Shown here piece after piece: positions 13,929-18,159 of a stretch of 18,159 nucleotides of DNA; the stretch's first letter is position 1; each line of letters opens with the position of its first letter. Under the pieces are notes generated by a model. The model was not told the DNA's origin, searched no databases, and saw nothing but the letters and a program-made list of their open reading frames with translations. Location of the stretch: the NCBI GenBank assembly GCA_937927975.1, contig CALEZT010000076.1, positions 1 to 18,159 on the forward strand, in the 5' to 3' direction. The position numbers and the translations under genes are program-made. The DNA comes from an uncultured Phycisphaerales bacterium. GTDB lineage: Bacteria > Planctomycetota > Phycisphaerae > Sedimentisphaerales > Anaerobacaceae.

Positions 13929-14768
13929 ATGTGTAGGCGACGTGGCTTCACGCTGATCGAACTTCTGGTAGTTATCGCCATCATTGCGGTCCTGATGGCC
14001 ATTTTGATGCCGTCTCTGTCGAGGGTGCGAGATCAGGCCCGCCAGATCAACTGCATGGCGAACCTGCGCAACTGGAATCTCTCGTTCAACATGTACATCA
14101 ACGAAAACAACGGCACGTTCTACTCAGGGACGACGGCCCAGGGTTATTGGTGGCTCCACCAGTTGCCGGAGAAGGAGCAGGACTGGAGACAGTGCGAGAT
14201 GTCGTTCTGCCCGACGGCAACCAAGCCAATCTACAATGAAGCGGGAACTCCAGCACAGACGCTGAACATCTACAACGCCTGGGGTATCTTCAGGTCTCCG
14301 ACTTCGCAGACATGGAATGGCAAAACCTACGTCATGAATAAGAACGGCTTCAACGGCAGTTTCGCCTTGAACGGCTACCTCCTGACCATCCCGGCGACCG
14401 GCACGTTCGAAGGCGGCGTCCCGGCCAAGAACGGCTTCCGCAAGATCAGTGAAGCCCAGAACGCCAGTAACATCCCGGTCATGATGGATGGCCTGCGTTT
14501 CGACACATGGCCTCTGGAGAATCAGGCGCCGGCAACTAACGAACACGAAGCCTGGTCCAGCAACAACATGGGACGCATCTGCATCAACCGTCACCGGGGC
14601 TTTACCGACGTGTCCTTCGCCGACTGGTCCGTCCGCAAGGTGGGCCTGAAGGAACTTTACACGCTGCAGTGGCACAAGGCCTGGAACGTCAACGGGCCCT
14701 TTACGAAGGCCGGTGGCGTAGATCCGTCCCGTTGGCCGGACTGGATTCGTCCGCACAAAGAGTATTGA
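13929..14768 (+). CDS. Pseudopilin-like H-X9-D protein, type A
   Basis: This 279-residue protein has a short basic leader MCRRRG, then [20 protein letters not shown], the class III (type IV prepilin) signal with Glu at +5 and Gly at -1. Prepilin peptidase should cleave before Phe and the hydrophobic helix would anchor it in the inner membrane. The globular part has CPTATK, NAWGIF and, near the end, CINRHRGFTDVSFADW, an H-X9-D-W version of the planctomycete H-X9-DG motif. Its C-terminal half resembles the fourth pseudopilin (17070-17879) most. GGAAGGAG seven bases before ATG 13929 fixes the start; the open frame extends to 13776 but that includes the promoter. The function of the family is unknown. 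Confidence 0.88.
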   Translation: MCRRRGFTLIELLVVIAIIAVLMAILMPSLSRVRDQARQINCMANLRNWNLSFNMYINENNGTFYSGTTAQGYWWLHQLPEKEQDWRQCEMSFCPTATKPIYNEAGTPAQTLNIYNAWGIFRSPTSQTWNGKTYVMNKNGFNGSFALNGYLLTIPATGTFEGGVPAKNGFRKISEAQNASNIPVMMDGLRFDTWPLENQAPATNEHEAWSSNNMGRICINRHRGFTDVSFADWSVRKVGLKELYTLQWHKAWNVNGPFTKAGGVDPSRWPDWIRPHKEY

Positions 14769-14780
14769 TCGACAGATCGT

Positions 14781-14815
14781 GAAGGATCGCCGGCCCCCAG
14801 GTCGGCGGTTCCTTC
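14781..14815 (+). terminator. Hairpin after first pseudopilin
   Basis: GAAGGA-T-CGCCGGCC pairs with GGTCGGCGGT-TCCTTC around a short loop, 14-15 bp with small mismatches. It starts about 13 bases after the stop codon. The T-run after it is weak. Confidence 0.5.
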
Positions 14816-14861
14816 AGTATAGGAGCACAGTGGTACGATCCATAGGAGGCGTTGTACTGCG

Positions 14862-15689
14862 ATGAAGTACGACAAGGAACACGAACGACAAGGATCGGGG
14901 TTCACGCTCATCGAGCTGCTGGTCGTGATCGCGGTCATCGCGGTCTTGATGTCGGTCCTGATGCCGGCGCTGAACCGGGCCAGGGAACAAGGCCGACGGG
15001 CCGGCTGTCTGAGCAATCTCAAGAACCTCACGCTCGCCTGGATCATGTACGCCGACGAGAACGGGGACAAGCTCGTCAACGGCTCTTCCGGCGAGTACAA
15101 CACCGAAGCGACCAACGGGACGTACTGGGTGAAGCTGGACTACGATCGGAACATGACGAAATTCACCAAGGAGCAGGCCATCATGAACGGAGCGCTGTGG
15201 CCGTACACGAGGACCCTCAAGGTCTACAAGTGTGCGACCGCGACGAACAGCGTCTCCTACATCACCGGCAGCATCAGCGCTCCCGTCCGTTCCTACTCGA
15301 TCGCAGACTCGATGAACTGCAGGGGGTGGGAGAGTCAGATGAACAAGTTCGTCACGCCCATCAAGCTGCGGATGAAGATCAAGGACCCGACCACCCGCAT
15401 GGTGTTCCTCGACGACGGCGGCACCTGTCCCTCCGCGATGGGCGGATGGACGGTATGGGCGACCAAGTTCTCCTGGTGGGATCCCCCGCCGGTGCGGCAC
15501 GGAGACGGGACCCAGTGCTCCTTCGCGGATGGGCACGGCGAGTACCGCAAGTGGGTCGATCAGCGAACGCTCGAGTTCGGCAAGCGCGTTCCTCTGGTGG
15601 CGAACAACGGCGAAATCCAGCAGGACAATCAGGACATGGTGTGGTCGTCCCTGGTCGTCTGGGGCCAGGAGGCCACCACGATCCGCTAG
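14862..15689 (+). CDS. Pseudopilin-like H-X9-DG protein, type B
   Basis: This 275-residue protein has leader [13 protein letters not shown], then [20 protein letters not shown] with Glu at +5 and Gly at -1. The following helix carries [20 protein letters not shown] and the [13 protein letters not shown] segment. The C-terminal part has [20 protein letters not shown], an exact H-X9-DG. GGAGG lies 12 bases before the ATG, rather far. It is most like the third pseudopilin, sharing MYADEN, KVYKC/KVYHC, RSYS and DGH-x-E-x-[RK]-K-W. A hairpin separates it from gene one and a strong terminator follows, so it may be its own transcription unit or read through from the first. Confidence 0.9.
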   Translation: MKYDKEHERQGSGFTLIELLVVIAVIAVLMSVLMPALNRAREQGRRAGCLSNLKNLTLAWIMYADENGDKLVNGSSGEYNTEATNGTYWVKLDYDRNMTKFTKEQAIMNGALWPYTRTLKVYKCATATNSVSYITGSISAPVRSYSIADSMNCRGWESQMNKFVTPIKLRMKIKDPTTRMVFLDDGGTCPSAMGGWTVWATKFSWWDPPPVRHGDGTQCSFADGHGEYRKWVDQRTLEFGKRVPLVANNGEIQQDNQDMVWSSLVVWGQEATTIR

Positions 15690-15746
15690 GACTTTGCAGG
15701 GCAACAACGATGTCCCGACTGCCGAGCAGACACGAATGACAGTGCC

Positions 15747-15776
15747 GGACCGCCACCTTGGGCGGTCCTTTTTTTT
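15747..15776 (+). terminator. Strong intrinsic terminator after second pseudopilin
   Basis: A perfect 8-bp GGACCGCC / GGCGGTCC stem with a six-base loop is followed by eight consecutive T residues. It is the clearest rho-independent terminator in the window and separates the first two pseudopilin genes from the last two. Confidence 0.92.
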
Positions 15777-15805
15777 GGCGACCCGGTAGAAAGACAAGAA
15801 GAGAA

Positions 15806-15893
15806 GCCACAGAGGGCACAGAGGAACACAGATAAGAAGGGCAGCGAGTGACTGTGCTTCATTCTCTCTGTGATCTCTGTGGCCTCTGTGGCC
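15806..15893. repeat. Inverted repeat family A, copy 2
   Basis: The left arm 15806-15833 (GCCACAGAGGGCACAGAGG) and the right arm 15864-15893 (CTCTGTGATCTCTGTGGCC) are near reverse complements around a roughly 30-base centre. It lies between the terminator and repeat D2. Confidence 0.8.
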
Positions 15894-15920
15894 AAACTGC
15901 TGTCTTCGTTTTGGAGCAGT

Positions 15921-16094
15921 TCATACGGATTCGGATTGATTCGTGCGCGGGTCTTGTCATCCTGAACGCAGCGCAGCGAAGTGAAGGATCTGGCTGGCGA
16001 ACGAGAGAAACCTCTCGTCCTGTAGCCAGGTCCTTCGGCTGCGCCTCAGGACGACAAATTCTCGCCGCGTACGAATCATTCCGAGTCCGTGTCA
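15921..16094. repeat. Inverted repeat family D, copy 2 (174 bp)
   Basis: The outer arms are TCATACGGATTCGG... (15921-15950) and ...TCATTCCGAGTCCGTGTCA (16065-16094). The inner arms are TCATCCTGAACGCAGCGCAG and CTGCGCCTCAGGACGACAA. It has the same length, arrangement and orientation as copy 3 at 17893-18066, with scattered differences. It lies about 100 bases upstream of the third pseudopilin gene. Confidence 0.85.
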
Positions 16095-16198
16095 CGCGTA
16101 GTTTTTTTGCGTCGGGGCTTCTGTGGGGCGACCCCATCGGGTATCCTGGAGAGGTCCGGCGCCGAAACAGATGTGCTTTGGATTTGAAGGAGTGCGTC

Positions 16199-17038
16199 AT
16201 GAGCAAATGCAAGGCTTTTACCCTGATCGAACTGCTCGTCGTGATCGCCGTGATTGCCGTTCTCATGGCCATCCTCATGCCTGCGTTGAACATCGCCCGA
16301 GAGCAGGCTCGCGGCATCACCTGCATGGCCAACCAGCGGTCCCTCGCGCAGGCGTACGTCATGTACGCGGATGAGAACGCCGGGTCCATGGTCGGCGGCA
16401 TGGCCTCGCACACCAAGCTCAACGGCGTCCCTGCCTGGGTGATGCCTCCCCTGGACTACTCCGGCAAGACGATCGTCGGCATGGCCACCGGCAACGTGAC
16501 GCTCCAGCAGCGGTTCAACGGTCTCCGCGAGGGCGCCTTGTACCCCTACGTCAAGGAGGTCAAGGTCTATCACTGCCCAGGCGACAACCGCAAGAACCTC
16601 GGCACCCCTCTGGGGAGCACGGCTGCCTATCAGATTTATCGCAGCTATTCCCTGCCCGATTATCTCAAGGCGACCGAGCCCAAGGACCCGAAGAAGCTGT
16701 TCACCTTCAAAGACGCGGCCAACAAGATGCTGTTCGTCGAGGAGATCTACGACGGCGCCTCGGGTAACTTCAATCACGGCGGCTGGTCGTATTCGCCGTT
16801 CACCGGCGCCATGTGGGACCCGCTGGGCGTCTTCCACAGCGACGCCTGCACGTTCAGCTTCATGGACGGGCACGCCGAACGCAAGAAGTGGGACGACAAG
16901 CGGACCATCGTCTATTGCATGAGCCGAGCGGAGGCCGCCGCCAAAGGGTACGGCAAGAACGTCCCGTTCAATCCGCCCAACGTGGACACCGACTGGCTCG
17001 ACCTGCACTATCCCGGCAAGACCAACATCGCTCAGTAG
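16199..17038 (+). CDS. Pseudopilin-like H-X9-DG protein, type B
   Basis: This 279-residue protein has leader MSKCKA and [20 protein letters not shown]. The -1 position is Ala, not the usual Gly, while Glu +5 is kept. The rest follows type B: NIAREQARGITCMANQRSLA, MYADENAGSMVGG, KVYHCPGDNRKNL, then FHSDACTFSFMDGHAERKKW with H-X9-DG. AAGGAG six bases before ATG 16199 fixes the start; the open frame reaching back to 15848 crosses repeats A2 and D2 and is not coding. It is followed after 31 bases by the fourth pseudopilin, so the two are very likely one transcript. No clear promoter was seen between D2 and the start. Confidence 0.9.
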   Translation: MSKCKAFTLIELLVVIAVIAVLMAILMPALNIAREQARGITCMANQRSLAQAYVMYADENAGSMVGGMASHTKLNGVPAWVMPPLDYSGKTIVGMATGNVTLQQRFNGLREGALYPYVKEVKVYHCPGDNRKNLGTPLGSTAAYQIYRSYSLPDYLKATEPKDPKKLFTFKDAANKMLFVEEIYDGASGNFNHGGWSYSPFTGAMWDPLGVFHSDACTFSFMDGHAERKKWDDKRTIVYCMSRAEAAAKGYGKNVPFNPPNVDTDWLDLHYPGKTNIAQ

Positions 17039-17069
17039 CTGAAGCGACAACCGAAAGAGGAAGGGGCTA

Positions 17070-17879
17070 ATGAAGAAAACGAAAGCCTTCACGCTGATCG
17101 AACTGCTGGTGGTGATCGCGATCATCGCGCTGCTGATGTCGATCCTGATGCCCGCGCTGCAGCGGGTCCGCAAGCAAGCCCGCGCGGTGATCTGCCAGTC
17201 GAACCTCAAGCAATGGGGCACGATCTGGGCCATGTACACCGACGACAACAACGGCATGTTCCCCAGACGGACTGCCAGCAGCGGTCGTTGGATCGACGTG
17301 CTGTTCGACTATTATCACAAGGATGAAGAATTCCGCGTCTGCCCGGTGGCGACGAAAGTCGCGGCTCCCGGCGGCGCGACTGCCACATTGGAGTTGGGCG
17401 GCGACGCGATCACCGCCTGGGGCATCGTGGCCCCCAGCGGAGGCCGGCCCGTGGGCACCTGGGGCAGCTACGGCATCAACGGATGGGTCTATCAGAACGC
17501 GCAGCCCTCGGGCGGCGACCTGTACGGCAAGCCCGCCAAGTTCTTCTGGAAGACGCCCAACGTCAAGAGCGCAGCCCAGATTCCGCTGTTCCTGGACTGC
17601 TGGTTCTGGTGCGGCTGGCCTGAGAACACGAACACCCCGCCCACAGAGGACAGCCGAGAGGCACGATACCCCGGCGACGACAACGCCATGAACCGGTTCT
17701 GCATCAATCGTCATCAGCAGGCGATCAACGCCGTCTACCTCGACTATCACGTCGAGAAGGTCTGGCTCAAAGACCTCTGGCGCCAGAAGTGGAGCGGGCG
17801 GTTCGACACCGGAGGCCCGCTGCCGGATTGGAGGAGCGCGGCCCCCTGGATGGCTTCCTTCAAAGGCGGGGACGAGTAA
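17070..17879 (+). CDS. Pseudopilin-like H-X9-D protein, type A
   Basis: This 269-residue protein has leader MKKTKA and [20 protein letters not shown], with Ala at -1 and Glu at +5. Type A features are [29 protein letters not shown] and [19 protein letters not shown], an H-X9-D-Y motif. The tail [14 protein letters not shown] matches KVGLKELYTLQWHK of the first pseudopilin. A purine-rich AGAGGAAGGGG lies a few bases before the ATG. It forms a pair with the gene 31 bases upstream, flanked on both sides by 174-bp copies of repeat D. A role as a minor pseudopilin or surface-displayed protein is inferred only from the signal. Confidence 0.9.
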   Translation: MKKTKAFTLIELLVVIAIIALLMSILMPALQRVRKQARAVICQSNLKQWGTIWAMYTDDNNGMFPRRTASSGRWIDVLFDYYHKDEEFRVCPVATKVAAPGGATATLELGGDAITAWGIVAPSGGRPVGTWGSYGINGWVYQNAQPSGGDLYGKPAKFFWKTPNVKSAAQIPLFLDCWFWCGWPENTNTPPTEDSREARYPGDDNAMNRFCINRHQQAINAVYLDYHVEKVWLKDLWRQKWSGRFDTGGPLPDWRSAAPWMASFKGGDE

Positions 17880-17892
17880 CGCGTGTAAGGAG

Positions 17893-18066
17893 TCATACGG
17901 ATTCGGAGTCATTCGTGCGCGGGTCTTGTCATCCTGAACGTAGCGCAGCGAAGTGAAGGATCTGGCTCGCGACAGAAAGAAACCTCTCATCCTGTGCCCA
18001 GGTCCTTCGGCTTCGCCTCAGGACGACAAACCTTCGCCGCGCACGGATCATTCCGAATCCGTATCA
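17893..18066. repeat. Inverted repeat family D, copy 3 (174 bp)
   Basis: The outer arms are TCATACGGATTCGGAGTCA... and ...ATTCCGAATCCGTATCA, with inner arms TCATCCTGAACGTAGCGCAG and CTTCGCCTCAGGACGACAA. It starts 14 bases after the stop of the fourth pseudopilin. A further fragment of the same family (TTGTCGTCCTGAGGCGCG) follows at about 18087-18105, after which nothing is recognisable up to the window end. Confidence 0.85.
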
Positions 18067-18159
18067 TTTGTTCCGTGGAGGAATTTGTCGTCCTGAGGCG
18101 CGTAGCCGAGTTTGTCCCATCGGTAGTTGAAGGTTGAAAAAGCGGTGGCTACTCCGGCC

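Noticed and set aside
14852..15739. A 295-codon frame overlapping the second pseudopilin in another phase
   Set aside because: Its translation is Arg/Gly/His-rich and motif-free, whereas the pseudopilin frame has the prepilin signal and H-X9-DG motif.
15848..16198. N-terminal extension of the third pseudopilin
   Set aside because: The in-frame extension crosses repeats A2 and D2; the prepilin leader and AAGGAG site fix the start at 16199.
18087..18159. Start of an insertion sequence at the right edge
   Set aside because: Only a fragment of repeat D is recognisable; the last 50 bases show no terminal repeat or transposase coding that could be supported.

Overview
This window most likely comes from a planctomycete of the Phycisphaerae/Sedimentisphaerales type. 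The evidence is a GC-rich chromosome, several secreted or pseudopilin-type proteins with an N-terminal [11 protein letters not shown] methylation motif and a C-terminal H-X9-D[G/W/Y] motif, a large GLUG-motif surface protein, and intergenic spaces filled with several families of imperfect inverted repeats. The lineage is inferred from gene content; there is no rRNA or other direct marker in the window. No rRNA, tRNA, CRISPR array, integrase or transposase was found.

Layout. 1-490: tail of an unidentified + strand ORF that runs into repeat DNA. 491-1393 (-): ispA-type prenyl synthase, divergent from miaA (1492-2427, +). 2451-3613 (-): an ATP-cone protein and nrdR, with a recognisable promoter and a palindrome at the predicted transcription start. 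3833-7024 (-): a 1063-residue secreted GLUG-repeat protein with its own promoter. 7215-7560: a hairpin-rich intergenic stretch ending in a strong minus-strand terminator. 7663-10206 (-): a probable operon of a membrane-anchored protein, an archaeal-type thymidylate synthase (ATGA overlap) and a cytoplasmic parvulin-type isomerase. 10732-13717 (+): ribE, pdxA and rsmA. 13929-17879 (+): four pseudopilin-like proteins arranged as types A-B-B-A.

Biology. The first 13.7 kb is mostly housekeeping: isoprenoid chain synthesis, tRNA i6A37 modification, ribonucleotide reductase control, dTMP synthesis, riboflavin, PLP and 16S rRNA dimethylation. The parvulin, pdxA and rsmA together look like a loosened version of the surA-pdxA-rsmA cluster known from proteobacteria. 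The last 4 kb is a lineage-typical H-X9-DG pseudopilin family cluster of unknown function.

The most unusual feature is the repeats. At least seven families of inverted repeats occur here, most more than once, nearly all as two arms facing each other around a short centre. They sit against start or stop codons: one arm supplies the stop of the parvulin gene, another lies at the start codons of ispA, miaA and pdxA, and one short palindrome lies in frame inside rsmA. One (10518-10600) has the architecture of a BIME: two REP-like units, each with a small hairpin whose stem differs by compensatory changes while the loop stays GNRA. Two 174-bp copies of another family flank the third and fourth pseudopilin genes.
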